DNA of 64,000 nucleotides. It comes from Microvirga mediterraneensis. GTDB lineage: Bacteria > Pseudomonadota > Alphaproteobacteria > Rhizobiales > Beijerinckiaceae. The position numbers and the translations under genes were made by a program. The stretch spans positions 2,905,001-2,969,000 of the forward strand of contig NZ_JACDXJ010000001.1 of NCBI RefSeq assembly GCF_013520865.1, written 5' to 3'. A model generated the notes under the pieces. It was not told the DNA's origin. It worked only from the letters and a program-made list of their open reading frames with translations, and did not search any database. This document shows, in pieces, positions 38,039 to 46,244 of this stretch (within the stretch, counting starts at the first letter, position 1; each line of letters starts with the position of its first letter).

Positions 38039-38337
38039 GGTGAGCCTTTGCAGATCGCCCGCCGCATCGATGGTATCGCGCGAAAGGGAATCTGGCCGGT
38101 AACAGAGATAGGGAAAGATCATCCGGTCTCTTACCGGTATGGCGGGACGGCATCATGCCTTTGGATCGGCATCATTCACGTGAGCCCCAATCCGCCAAGG
38201 ATTTCGGGACATTGTCCCGCCCGGTAAGATGAGGCATCGCATCGGCAAGTCAACGAAGGACGGAGCGGACGCAATGCCTATCGGGCAGCAAAGTTAACGG
38301 CGCATGCGGGCGTGCGTGGCGCTGAAGACATGCCTGA

Positions 38338-38358
38338 TCACCGGCACGGGGCCGGTGA
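38338..38358. repeat. extragenic palindrome, half of family A
   Basis: Arms TCACCGGC (38338-38345) and GCCGGTGA (38351-38358) with loop ACGGG, the first hairpin of element A. It is the left-most repeat in the 511-base gap 38039-38549, in which I see no gene. Confidence 0.7.
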
Positions 38359-38376
38359 CGACATGGTGCGACTCTA

Positions 38377-38509
38377 GCGCATCGTGCGGACCCAGAGGGC
38401 CGCGTCAGCGAAAAGTGGATCCGGTTTTCCGCCCGAACGATGCGCCAGCCAAAAGAAGGAGCATCGGATTCGATCCCAAAAGTGGATTCCACTTTTGGGT
38501 CCGATGCTC
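38377..38509. repeat. two nested extragenic palindromes, family D
   Basis: The first has arms GCGCATCGT (38377-38385) and ACGATGCGC (38437-38445). The second has outer arms GAGCATCGG (38459-38467) and CCGATGCTC (38501-38509) with inner arms CCCAAAAGTGG (38475-38485) and CCACTTTTGGG (38489-38499). Together they form two adjacent stem-loops just downstream of the SDR gene stop (minus strand), where they may end transcription. Confidence 0.75.
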
Positions 38510-38549
38510 TAGGGGAGAGCCGCGTTCTGGCATAATGGCGGCGAACGCC

Positions 38550-39293
38550 TCAAGCCGGCATCTGCGGCTCGATGATCTTTCCGTCTTGCGTGAAATCGTA
38601 GATCTTGCCGGTCTCGCTCCAGGAAGGAAGGGCGAGCTTCACGATGTGAGGGGCAAGGTCCTCGGGCGTCTTCAGCGTCAGCGGATCCTCGCCGGGCATC
38701 GCCGTGCGGCGCATGGCGGTGCGGAGCGGGCCGGGATTGAGCAGCATGGCCCTGACCGGCGTCGTCGCCGTCTCGGCGGCATAGGTGCGCACCAGGGCCT
38801 CGAGGGCGGCCTTCGACACGGAATAGACGCCCCAATAGGCTTTGTGCTTGTGGGCGGCCCCGGACGTGATGAAAATCGCGCGGCCCGCATCCGAGGCGCG
38901 CAGCAGCGGATCGAGGGAACGGATCAGGCGATAATTCGCCGTCACGTTCACGGCCATCACCTCGTCCCAGACGGGCTGGTCGATATGGGTGATCGGGGCG
39001 AGCTCGCCGAGCTGGCCCGCATTGCCGAGCAGGATGTCGAGCTTGCCCCAGCGCTCGTGGATCGCGGCCCCCAGGCGGTCGAGGGCGTCGAAATCCTTCA
39101 GGTTCACCGGCACGAGGGTGGCCGAGGCACCCTTGGCGCGGATCTCGTCATCGAGGGATTCGAGGGCGCCCTGCGTCCGGGCGAGCGCGATGACATGCGC
39201 GCCGGCTTCGGCGAGGGCGAGGGCCGCCGCGCGGCCGATGCCGCGCGAAGCGCCGGTGACGACCGCGACGCGGTTGTGAAGAGGCTTGTCCAT
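38550..39293 (-). CDS. SDR family NAD(P)-dependent oxidoreductase
   Basis: A 247-residue short-chain dehydrogenase. The cofactor motif TGASRGIG is at residues 13-20, NAG follows the fourth strand (LLGNAGQLG), and the catalytic Ser-Tyr-Lys set is in ITSGAAH and YSVSKAALE. The start at 39291-39293 gives the standard SDR N-terminus. It follows purF by eight bases and is likely cotranscribed with it. The substrate is unknown. Confidence 0.88.
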   Translation of the reverse strand: MDKPLHNRVAVVTGASRGIGRAAALALAEAGAHVIALARTQGALESLDDEIRAKGASATLVPVNLKDFDALDRLGAAIHERWGKLDILLGNAGQLGELAPITHIDQPVWDEVMAVNVTANYRLIRSLDPLLRASDAGRAIFITSGAAHKHKAYWGVYSVSKAALEALVRTYAAETATTPVRAMLLNPGPLRTAMRRTAMPGEDPLTLKTPEDLAPHIVKLALPSWSETGKIYDFTQDGKIIEPQMPA

Positions 39294-39301
39294 TGGGATT
39301 C

Positions 39302-40789
39302 TCAGTCGGCTTCGGCGAGAACGGCGAGACGGCGCGGGGTGGCGACGGCGAGGTCCGTCAGCGGCGTCGGGTAATCGCCCGTGAAGCAATGGTCGGTGAA
39401 TTGCGGCTGCGCCGGGTTGCGGCCCTTCTCGCCCATGGCGCGATAGACGCCCTCGATGGACAGGAAGGCGAGCGAATCCGCCCCGATATACTGGCGCATC
39501 TGCTCCAGGTCGTGGGTGGCGGCGAGGAGCTTCTCCTTCTCCGGCGTGTCGATGCCGTAGAAGTCGGGATGGGTGATCGGCGGGCTGGAGATGCGGAAAT
39601 GCACTTCCTTCGCGCCGGCCTCGCGCATCATGCGTACGATCTTCACCGAGGTGGTGCCGCGCACGAGGCTGTCGTCCACCAGCACGATGCGCTTGCCGGC
39701 AATCGCCGAACGGTTGGCGGAGTGCTTCATGCGCACGCCGAGCTCGCGCACCGACTGGGTCGGCTGGATGAAGGTGCGGCCCACATAATGGTTGCGGATG
39801 ATGCCGAGCTCGTAAGGCAGGCCGCAGGTCTGGGCATAACCGAGGGCGGCCGGAACGCCGGAATCCGGCACCGGGATCACCACGTCGGCGTCGGCCGGCG
39901 ATTCCAGGGCGAGCTCGCGGCCCATGCCCTTGCGGACCTCATAGACGCTGCGGCCGTTCACGACGGAATCGGGACGGGCGAAATAGATGTATTCGAAGAT
40001 GTCCGGGCGGGCAGGCTGCTCCGGGACGAACCGGAAGGATTCGATGCCCTCGTCCGAGATCACCACGCATTCGCCGTTCTCGATGTCGCGGACGAAACGG
40101 GCGCCGATGATGTCGAGGGCGCAGGTCTCGGAGGCAAGGATGTAGCGGCCGTCGAGCTCGCCCAGCACCAGCGGGCGGATGCCCAGCGGGTCGCGGGCGC
40201 CGATCAGCTTCTTGTTGGTGAGCGCCACCAGGGCATAGGCGCCCTCGAGCTTCTGGATGGCCTCGACGAAGCGGTCGATGACCCGGTCCTTGCGGCTGCG
40301 GGCGACGAGGTGGACGATCACCTCCGTGTCCGTTGTGGATTGGCAGATGGCGCCGTCGCGGATGAGGTTGCGGCGAAGCGTCAGGCCGTTGGTCAGGTTC
40401 CCGTTATGGGCGACGGCGAATCCGCCGCCGTCGAGCTCCGCGAAAAGGGGCTGCACGTTGCGCAGGACCGTCTCGCCGGTGGTCGAGTAGCGGGTATGGC
40501 CGATGGCCGAGAGGCCTTCGAGGCGCTCGATGGTCGCCCGGTCGGAGAAATTGTCGCCTACGAGGCCGAGCTTGCGCTCCGAGTGAAAGACCGATCCGTC
40601 ATAGGAGACGATGCCTGCGGCTTCCTGGCCACGGTGCTGCAAGGCATGGAGACCGAGCGCCGTGATGGCGGCGGCATCCGGGTGCCCGTAGATGCCGAAG
40701 ACGCCGCATTCTTCGCGCAGGGTATCGCCGTCGAGGTCCAGGTTCACCTGCTTCGGAGTGACCTGCCACGTCTCAGACAAAGCAGACAT
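39302..40789 (-). CDS. purF: amidophosphoribosyltransferase
   Basis: A 495-residue enzyme for the first committed step of purine synthesis, PRPP plus glutamine to phosphoribosylamine. The N-terminal glutaminase nucleophile is Cys28 in EECGVFGIYG, exposed after removal of a propeptide. The PRPP loop is IVLVDDSLVRGTTS. ATG 40787-40789 is favoured because AAAGG lies seven bases upstream; ATG 40793-40795 is only one base from that site. The gene sits between cvpA and an SDR gene in the same direction, the usual cvpA-purF association. Confidence 0.97.
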   Translation of the reverse strand: MSALSETWQVTPKQVNLDLDGDTLREECGVFGIYGHPDAAAITALGLHALQHRGQEAAGIVSYDGSVFHSERKLGLVGDNFSDRATIERLEGLSAIGHTRYSTTGETVLRNVQPLFAELDGGGFAVAHNGNLTNGLTLRRNLIRDGAICQSTTDTEVIVHLVARSRKDRVIDRFVEAIQKLEGAYALVALTNKKLIGARDPLGIRPLVLGELDGRYILASETCALDIIGARFVRDIENGECVVISDEGIESFRFVPEQPARPDIFEYIYFARPDSVVNGRSVYEVRKGMGRELALESPADADVVIPVPDSGVPAALGYAQTCGLPYELGIIRNHYVGRTFIQPTQSVRELGVRMKHSANRSAIAGKRIVLVDDSLVRGTTSVKIVRMMREAGAKEVHFRISSPPITHPDFYGIDTPEKEKLLAATHDLEQMRQYIGADSLAFLSIEGVYRAMGEKGRNPAQPQFTDHCFTGDYPTPLTDLAVATPRRLAVLAEAD

Positions 40790-41003
40790 GATCATACCTT
40801 TGGGATTCGCGCCCCCACCGGCGCCGCCCTTATGTAGTCGGCATTCGACTAAACGCCAATGGCTATTCTGCCGCTGCCGGAAACGTGATGCCGGACCGGA
40901 TGCAGATGCGGGCTTGCACTTTCATATCCGGTTCCGTGTCTCTTGGACCGCACAGCGGGTGGCGCCGAAAATCGAAGCCTTTCCCGGCCGATCCGCAGAT
41001 GGC

Positions 41004-41609
41004 TCAGCTCCGGCGCTGAGGCGGCTGGGGTGCCGCGGGAGCCGCCGGGGCGGCCGGGCGCTGCGGGTCGGGCTCGGCCGGCTCGGCCTCCGACGGCGCT
41101 TCCTTGTTGCGCAGGCGCTGGAGCAGGGCCTCGGCATTCTCGGGCAGCATGGCGATGATGTTGTCGCGGGTGTTCTCCATGGCCGGCCGGGTGCGCGAGG
41201 AGGCCGCCCATTCGGGCTCCTTGCCCTGGAGCAGCCAGCCGAGGAAGGCCCAGCCGATCACGCAGATCAGGAAGCCGCGGGCCGCGCCGAAGAAAAGCCC
41301 GAGCGTCCGATCAAGGGCGCCGATGCGGGAATCGAGGATGAGGTCGGAGATCTGGACCGTGATGATCGACACGATGATCAGCGTCACCACGAAGATGCCG
41401 CCGATGGCCGCGACGAGCGCCACCGTGTTGCTGCTGATATACTGATGCGCAATCGGCAGGGCGGTCGGATGCAGGTACCAGGCCGCGGCGGCCGCGACGA
41501 CCCAGGCCACGATGGCGAGCACCTCGCGGGTGAAGCCGCGCACGGCAGCGAGAAGAGCCGAGATCAGGACAATACCGATGACGACGAGGTCCAGAACGGA
41601 AACGGGCAT
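41004..41609 (-). CDS. cvpA: CvpA family membrane protein
   Basis: The 201-residue protein has four predicted helices and the CvpA motifs VLDLVVIGIVLISALLAAVRGFTREVLAI and RIGALDRTLGLFFGAARGFLICVIGWAFL. A Pro/Ala-rich C-terminal tail extends beyond the membrane part. CvpA was first linked to colicin V production and lies next to purF in many proteobacteria; its biochemical role is unsettled. It is 214 bases upstream of purF in the same direction. Confidence 0.9.
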   Translation of the reverse strand: MPVSVLDLVVIGIVLISALLAAVRGFTREVLAIVAWVVAAAAAWYLHPTALPIAHQYISSNTVALVAAIGGIFVVTLIIVSIITVQISDLILDSRIGALDRTLGLFFGAARGFLICVIGWAFLGWLLQGKEPEWAASSRTRPAMENTRDNIIAMLPENAEALLQRLRNKEAPSEAEPAEPDPQRPAAPAAPAAPQPPQRRS

Positions 41610-41750
41610 GGGCCGGGCCTACGCAAAATGACAGGAATGAAGCCGCCTTCGCGGATTTGGAGCCTGGCTCTATAGCGTTAACAAAGGCTTTCGTCACCCT
41701 TGCAGTGGGACCTGCGGCTGCGGGACGAGTGCAAAACACCCCGCCCGCGC

Positions 41751-41773
41751 AAAAAAACCGGCGCGACGCCGGG
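41751..41773 (-). terminator. rho-independent terminator of the tandem-repeat gene
   Basis: Arms CCGGCG (41758-41763) and CGCCGG (41767-41772) with loop CGA. On the minus strand seven T residues follow. It lies 15 bases beyond the stop of the small repeat protein gene. Confidence 0.85.
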
Positions 41774-41787
41774 TTGAAGGCACGTCG

Positions 41788-42042
41788 TTAAATGAAGATC
41801 AAATCATCAGCCTTGAAGTTGAAAGTGGTTTCCGTCGTGGAATCGAGATTGTGAGAGTTGAATTCGGTGATGTCGAAGCTGCCCTTCTTGGCCAGGCTGG
41901 GGCTGCTGAACTCGGTGATGTCGAAGCTCCCCTTTTTGGCGAGGCTCGGGCCGCTGAATTCGGTGATATCGAAGCTGCCCTTCTTGGCGAGGCTCGGGCT
42001 GTCGGGCTTGGCGGTCGGAGCGTTTGAAAGATTCTTCGCCAT
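41788..42042 (-). CDS. small tandem-repeat protein with RTX-like C-terminal tail, unknown function
   Basis: I do not recognise this 84-residue protein. Residues 15-62 are three copies of a 16-residue unit, SPSLAKKGSFDITEFS with only the first and last positions varying. A Thr/Asn-rich tail follows and the chain ends ADDLIFI. There is no N-terminal signal peptide. The acidic-hydrophobic end resembles the end of the adjacent RTX protein (FNDFLFI), a pattern seen in type I secretion substrates, so export is possible. The repeats could be strands of a small stack or precursor peptide units. ATG 42042 has AGGA six bases upstream. It has its own promoter and terminator. Confidence 0.7.
   Translation of the reverse strand: MAKNLSNAPTAKPDSPSLAKKGSFDITEFSGPSLAKKGSFDITEFSSPSLAKKGSFDITEFNSHNLDSTTETTFNFKADDLIFI
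41857..42000 (-). repeat. three tandem 48-bp coding repeats
   Basis: Three adjacent 48-base units (144 bases) encode the 16-residue repeats of the small protein. The copies differ at a handful of bases, mostly synonymous, so the protein sequence is conserved more strictly than the DNA. Confidence 0.9.
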
Positions 42043-42107
42043 CTTCATTCCTACAGGTTCGAGGCTTGACCGATCGTAAGGCCGGTCCCGCAGTCGGCTT
42101 TCCATAT

Positions 42108-42158
42108 AATGTTGTACTGTAAGAATATTCCGTCAAGGGGTATTCTGTCCTGACGGAA
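42108..42158 (-). promoter_or_regulatory. promoter and overlapping inverted repeat of the tandem-repeat gene
   Basis: On the minus strand TTGACG (42131-42136), 17 bases, AACATT (42108-42113) is a plausible but weak promoter. Arms TTCCGTCA (42128-42135) and TGACGGAA (42151-42158), separated by 15 bases, overlap the -35 and could bind a regulator. Confidence 0.45.
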
Positions 42159-42266
42159 CGGAAGGCAATCCTTTCAGCCTTTCCGTCTGAGCACTCCGGC
42201 ATGCGCACCGTGTAGGGGGCGGTGCCGCGTCCTCCATCTGAGGATCTGCGAGACACGCTCGACCAC

Positions 42267-42295
42267 AAAAAAGCTCCGGCGGATGCCGCCGGAGC
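42267..42295 (-). terminator. rho-independent terminator of the cadherin/RTX gene
   Basis: Perfect ten-base arms GCTCCGGCGG (42273-42282) and CCGCCGGAGC (42286-42295) with loop ATG, followed on the minus strand by six T residues. It lies 25 bases beyond the RTX stop. Confidence 0.92.
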
Positions 42296-42319
42296 CGGAA
42301 AAGCGGATGGTGTTCGATG

Positions 42320-43516
42320 TCAGATGAACAGGAAGTCGTTGAATGAGACGGCCGTTCCAGGCTTCAGCTTCAGAATCTCAATCGGCTTCGCGCCGCCGGA
42401 GCCGTCGACATCAAGATAAACGGTGCCGTTCTTCTTGTTGTAGACGACGTAGTCGTTCCCATCCTTGGACGTGGTCCCGACGGTGAAGAACTTCTTCTCG
42501 AGCTTGCCTTCCTTGAAGATCTTGTCGAGTCCGACCGAGGACTTCTTGTCCGGATGGCCCTTCTTGGAGAGGCCAAAAAGATCCTTCTGGGAGGCTTTGA
42601 CCTTGAAGGATTTCAGCGCATCGAGGTCGAAGAGGATCTTGTCCTCTCCGGACTTGAAGTCCCTGATCTGATCGAAATGGCCCTTCTTGAAGGGGGTATC
42701 GAACACGAAGGTGTCAGCGCCATTGCCGCCGAAGAGGATGTCCTTGCCGCTGCCACCGTTGATGGTGTCGTCGCCGCCGTTGCCCCAGATCCAGTCGTTG
42801 CCTGCGCCGCCATTGATGATCTCGGCGCTCTCGGTTCCGCGGAGCTTTTCGTTGCGTGCCGAACCGCCGATCTCGCTCACGTCCGTCACGCCGATCGAAA
42901 GCGTCTTCTCGAAGCTCAGGCCGCCGGAATCGGTCACCTTGACTTTGACCTGAACCGAAGAGGCTGTCTCGTAGTCGAACTTTGCGCCGGCTGCGACGAC
43001 GAGCTTGTTGTTGTCGCCGATCGTGAAGCGCCCGCCGGCATTATCCGTCAGGCTGAACGTGAACGTCTCGTTCGCATCGGGATCAAGAGCCATAAGGGGG
43101 CCGACTTCAGCGCCAGCTGCGGCATTCTCGGCGACCGTCGGTGCAACGATGCCTCCGAGAGTGAGGTCGGTCGGGGCTTCGTTGACGTTTGTGACGCTGA
43201 TCTGGAACGACTTGTCGGCAACCACCGTCCCACCGCTGGCCGCCGTGCTCGTTGCGGAGATCGAGATATCGAAGTGATTCAGATCGACATTTTCGAAATC
43301 GAAAAGGCCTCTGCCGGTCTTCACGACGAGAACGGAATAGGTCCGGTTATTCTCCGTCACATCTTTGATCTCGAACCGGTCGCTGAGGCTGCTCGCCAGG
43401 GTGAAGGTGAAGGCCTCATTCTGTGCGCCGCCATCGACGCCCAGTCTGCCGATGATGGTGCCGTTTTCCGGGTTTTCGGCCACGTTCAGGGCCGAGAGGG
43501 TAATCGTTGTGGGCAT
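42320..43516 (-). CDS. cadherin-like and RTX calcium-binding protein, probable type I secretion substrate
   Basis: The 398-residue protein lacks an N-terminal signal. It has two cadherin-like beta-sandwich repeats (about residues 1-110 and 111-210, with ENPENGTIIG, VNEAPTDL and DPDANETFTFSL), then four or so RTX nonapeptides (INGGAGNDWIWGNGGDDTIN, GGSGKDILFGGNGADTF) that bind calcium and fold outside the cell. The final FNDFLFI is typical of type I secretion signals. No ABC exporter, HlyD or TolC gene is in the window, so an exporter would be elsewhere. An AAGGA site precedes the ATG, and the upstream gap is AT-rich. Confidence 0.87.
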   Translation of the reverse strand: MPTTITLSALNVAENPENGTIIGRLGVDGGAQNEAFTFTLASSLSDRFEIKDVTENNRTYSVLVVKTGRGLFDFENVDLNHFDISISATSTAASGGTVVADKSFQISVTNVNEAPTDLTLGGIVAPTVAENAAAGAEVGPLMALDPDANETFTFSLTDNAGGRFTIGDNNKLVVAAGAKFDYETASSVQVKVKVTDSGGLSFEKTLSIGVTDVSEIGGSARNEKLRGTESAEIINGGAGNDWIWGNGGDDTINGGSGKDILFGGNGADTFVFDTPFKKGHFDQIRDFKSGEDKILFDLDALKSFKVKASQKDLFGLSKKGHPDKKSSVGLDKIFKEGKLEKKFFTVGTTSKDGNDYVVYNKKNGTVYLDVDGSGGAKPIEILKLKPGTAVSFNDFLFI

Positions 43517-43677
43517 GTTTGGTCCTTTTCCAGCGGCAGAAGCTCAGGGCTTCCGGACATACCCACTAGGAATTTCCGATCATGGGCCAGATCCTGAGAT
43601 AGGATAAATGTAATCAAATATCAAATAGGCCAAATGGACGAGGCAGGCCTCCTGGGCAGAGAACCCCGCCTGACCCG

Positions 43678-45078
43678 TTATGAGGCCCTCCTGCGCGGCG
43701 CGGCAATCCCGGCCACGAGGTCCGTGATATGCTGGATGGCCGAGGCGGGGAGCGGGAGGCGTTCCTTCTTGCCCTTGTCGCCGCGCGGCGCCGGAGCGAC
43801 CGCTCCTGAAAACCCGAGCTTCGCCGCCTCCTTCAGCCGCGCCTGCTCCTGGGCCACGGGACGGATGGCGCCGGAAAGGCCCATTTCGCCGAAATAGACC
43901 GTATCCGGCGGCAGGGGCTTGCCGGACAGCGAGGACACCAGGGCCGCGGCGGCGGCGAGGTCGGCTGCGGGCTCCGTGATGCGCAGGCCCCCGGCGACGT
44001 TGAGATAGACGTCGTGCATGCCGAGCTTCAGCCCGCCATGAGCCTCCAGCACCGCCAGCACCATGGACAGACGGCTCTGGTCCCAACCGACCACGGCCCG
44101 GCGCGGTGTGCCGAGGGATGTCGGTGCCACGAGGGCCTGGATCTCGACGAGGAGCGGGCGCGTGCCCTCCATCCCGGCGAAGACCGCCGTTCCGGGCGTG
44201 GCCATGTCGCGTCCAGCGAGAAAAAGTTCGGATGGGTTGGAGACCTCGCGCAGGCCCTGGTCCGACATCTCGAACACGCCGATCTCGTCGGTCGGACCGA
44301 AGCGGTTCTTGACCGCGCGCAGGATCCGGAAGTGGTGGCCCGTATCGCCCTCGAAGGAGACCACCGCATCGACCATGTGCTCGACGACGCGGGGTCCGGC
44401 GATCTGCCCGTCCTTCGTCACGTGTCCGACGAGGATCACGGCGGTGCCGGTCGTCTTGGCGAAGCGGATCAGGGCCTGGGCCGAGCCGCGCACCTGGGTG
44501 ACCGTGCCGGGGGCCGATTCCACCGTCTCGGTCCACATGGTCTGGATCGAGTCGATGATCGCGAGAGCCGGGGGGCGGCCCTGGCTCAGGGTGGCGATGA
44601 TGTCCTCGACATTGGTCTCGGACGCGAGTTCCACGGGGGCCTGGCCGAGGCCGAGGCGCTCGGCCCGCAGGCGCACCTGGGCCACCGCCTCTTCGCCCGA
44701 GATGTAGGCGACGCGCTCGCCCCGGTTGGCCAGGGCCGCGGAGGCTTGCATGAGAAGGGTGGATTTGCCGATGCCGGGATCGCCGCCGAGCAGGATGATC
44801 GAGCCGTGCACGAAGCCGCCGCCGGTGACCCGGTCGAGTTCGGCGATGCCGGAGGGCGTGCGCGGGGCTTCCTTGGTCTCGCCGGAGAGCCCTTCGAGCG
44901 GAAAGATCCGCCCCTTGGCGCGGGACGGGCGGGTGGCGACGGGGCCCGCCATGGGACTCGCGGAACCGGCCTCTTCGGCGATGGTGTTCCAGCCGCCGCA
45001 GGCCTCGCACTTGCCTTTCCAGCGGTTGTAGACCGCACCGCATTCCTGGCAGACGAAGGAGGGGTGACGCTTGGCCAT
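43678..45078 (-). CDS. radA: DNA repair protein RadA
   Basis: The 466-residue protein has the RadA zinc finger (CQECGAVYNRWKGKCEACGGWNT), Walker A GGDPGIGKSTLL, the RadA-specific KNRFG motif (AVKNRFGPTDEIGVFEM), and a C-terminal Lon-like domain. RadA is a helicase-like branch-migration factor in recombination and repair. Its start codon shares one base with the alr stop. The order dnaB-alr-radA with overlaps marks an operon. Confidence 0.96.
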   Translation of the reverse strand: MAKRHPSFVCQECGAVYNRWKGKCEACGGWNTIAEEAGSASPMAGPVATRPSRAKGRIFPLEGLSGETKEAPRTPSGIAELDRVTGGGFVHGSIILLGGDPGIGKSTLLMQASAALANRGERVAYISGEEAVAQVRLRAERLGLGQAPVELASETNVEDIIATLSQGRPPALAIIDSIQTMWTETVESAPGTVTQVRGSAQALIRFAKTTGTAVILVGHVTKDGQIAGPRVVEHMVDAVVSFEGDTGHHFRILRAVKNRFGPTDEIGVFEMSDQGLREVSNPSELFLAGRDMATPGTAVFAGMEGTRPLLVEIQALVAPTSLGTPRRAVVGWDQSRLSMVLAVLEAHGGLKLGMHDVYLNVAGGLRITEPAADLAAAAALVSSLSGKPLPPDTVYFGEMGLSGAIRPVAQEQARLKEAAKLGFSGAVAPAPRGDKGKKERLPLPASAIQHITDLVAGIAAPRRRAS

Positions 45079-46244
45079 CAGCCCTGCACTCCACGATAGG
45101 CACGGGCATAGCGAGCGCCGAGATTGGTCAGGATCTCGTACCCGATGGTGCCCGCGCGGCGGCCGACCTCGTCGATGGTCAGGTCGCCGCCGATCAGGGT
45201 CACCGTGTCGCCACGCTTGATCCGGTTCTCAGGCACCGCCGTGACGTCGATGGTGATCAGATCCATGGAGACGTTGCCGGCGAAGGGGCAGGGATGGCCC
45301 GCCACCAGGGTCATGCCGGCGAGCAGGTCCTCGCCGCTCCTGCCGCGCGCGCTCGAGGAACGTGGGTAACCGTCCGCATAGCCGACGGAGAGGGTTGCGA
45401 TGCGGCGCTTCTCCACGGCCAGCCAGCGGCCGTTGTAGCCGACCGTGTGGTCAGCCTCGACCCAGCGCAGCTGCACGATGCGGGCCTCCAAGCCCACGAC
45501 CGGCTTCATGGGATTGGCCCGGTCCGGCGTCGGGTTGCCGCCGTAGAGCGCATAACCGGGACGCACCAGATCGTAGGGCGGCTTGCCGTTGAGGAAGATG
45601 CCGGAAGAGTTCGGGAGCGACGCGGGAATGCCGGGCAGGGACGACCGCAGGGCCTCGAAAGCCTCGATCTGCTGACGGTTCAGCGGATTGTCGCTCTCTT
45701 CCGCGCTCACGAAATGGCTCATCAGGAGTGCGGTCTCGAAGTCCTCGCGTTCCGGCCGGTCCCTGAGCGCCAGCCCCTGCGGAACCGTGAGGCCGAGCCG
45801 GTTCATGCCGGTGTCGACATGGATCGCGGCGGGCCTTTTCCGGTTTTCGGCGCGGCAGAACCCCGCCCATTCCTCGATTTCCTCGAAGGAGCCCAGGACC
45901 GGGCGCAGATTGTGCGCCGCATAAGTCGGTCCGGTGCCGGCGAAGAGGCCGTTCAGCACATAGATCGTCGCGTCCGGCGCCACGGCGCGGGCGCGTATCG
46001 CCTCGCTCAAGTGCGCCACGAAGAAGGTGCGGCAGCCGGCTCGGCCGAGGGCGGGAACGGCCTGCTCGATGCCGATGCCATAGGCGTTCGCCTTGACGAC
46101 GGCGGCCGTTTCCGCGCCGCCCGCATTGTCGCGCAGGGTACGCCAGTTCGACGCGAGGGCGTCGAGGTCGATGTGGAGGATGCCTCCGGCGGCGTTCTCG
46201 GGAACAGCGCCGGCGGCGTCATGCTGAGAGGTGAGTTGGGTCAA
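45078..46244 (-). CDS. alr: alanine racemase
   Basis: A 388-residue PLP enzyme making D-alanine for peptidoglycan. The PLP lysine is about Lys51 in AVVKANAYGIG, and the catalytic tyrosine of the second domain is in VGYADGYPR. The sequence HIDLDALASNWRTL near the N-terminus is typical. It overlaps dnaB by four bases upstream and radA by one base downstream, which shows translational coupling in the dnaB-alr-radA operon. Confidence 0.96.
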   Translation of the reverse strand: MTQLTSQHDAAGAVPENAAGGILHIDLDALASNWRTLRDNAGGAETAAVVKANAYGIGIEQAVPALGRAGCRTFFVAHLSEAIRARAVAPDATIYVLNGLFAGTGPTYAAHNLRPVLGSFEEIEEWAGFCRAENRKRPAAIHVDTGMNRLGLTVPQGLALRDRPEREDFETALLMSHFVSAEESDNPLNRQQIEAFEALRSSLPGIPASLPNSSGIFLNGKPPYDLVRPGYALYGGNPTPDRANPMKPVVGLEARIVQLRWVEADHTVGYNGRWLAVEKRRIATLSVGYADGYPRSSSARGRSGEDLLAGMTLVAGHPCPFAGNVSMDLITIDVTAVPENRIKRGDTVTLIGGDLTIDEVGRRAGTIGYEILTNLGARYARAYRGVQG

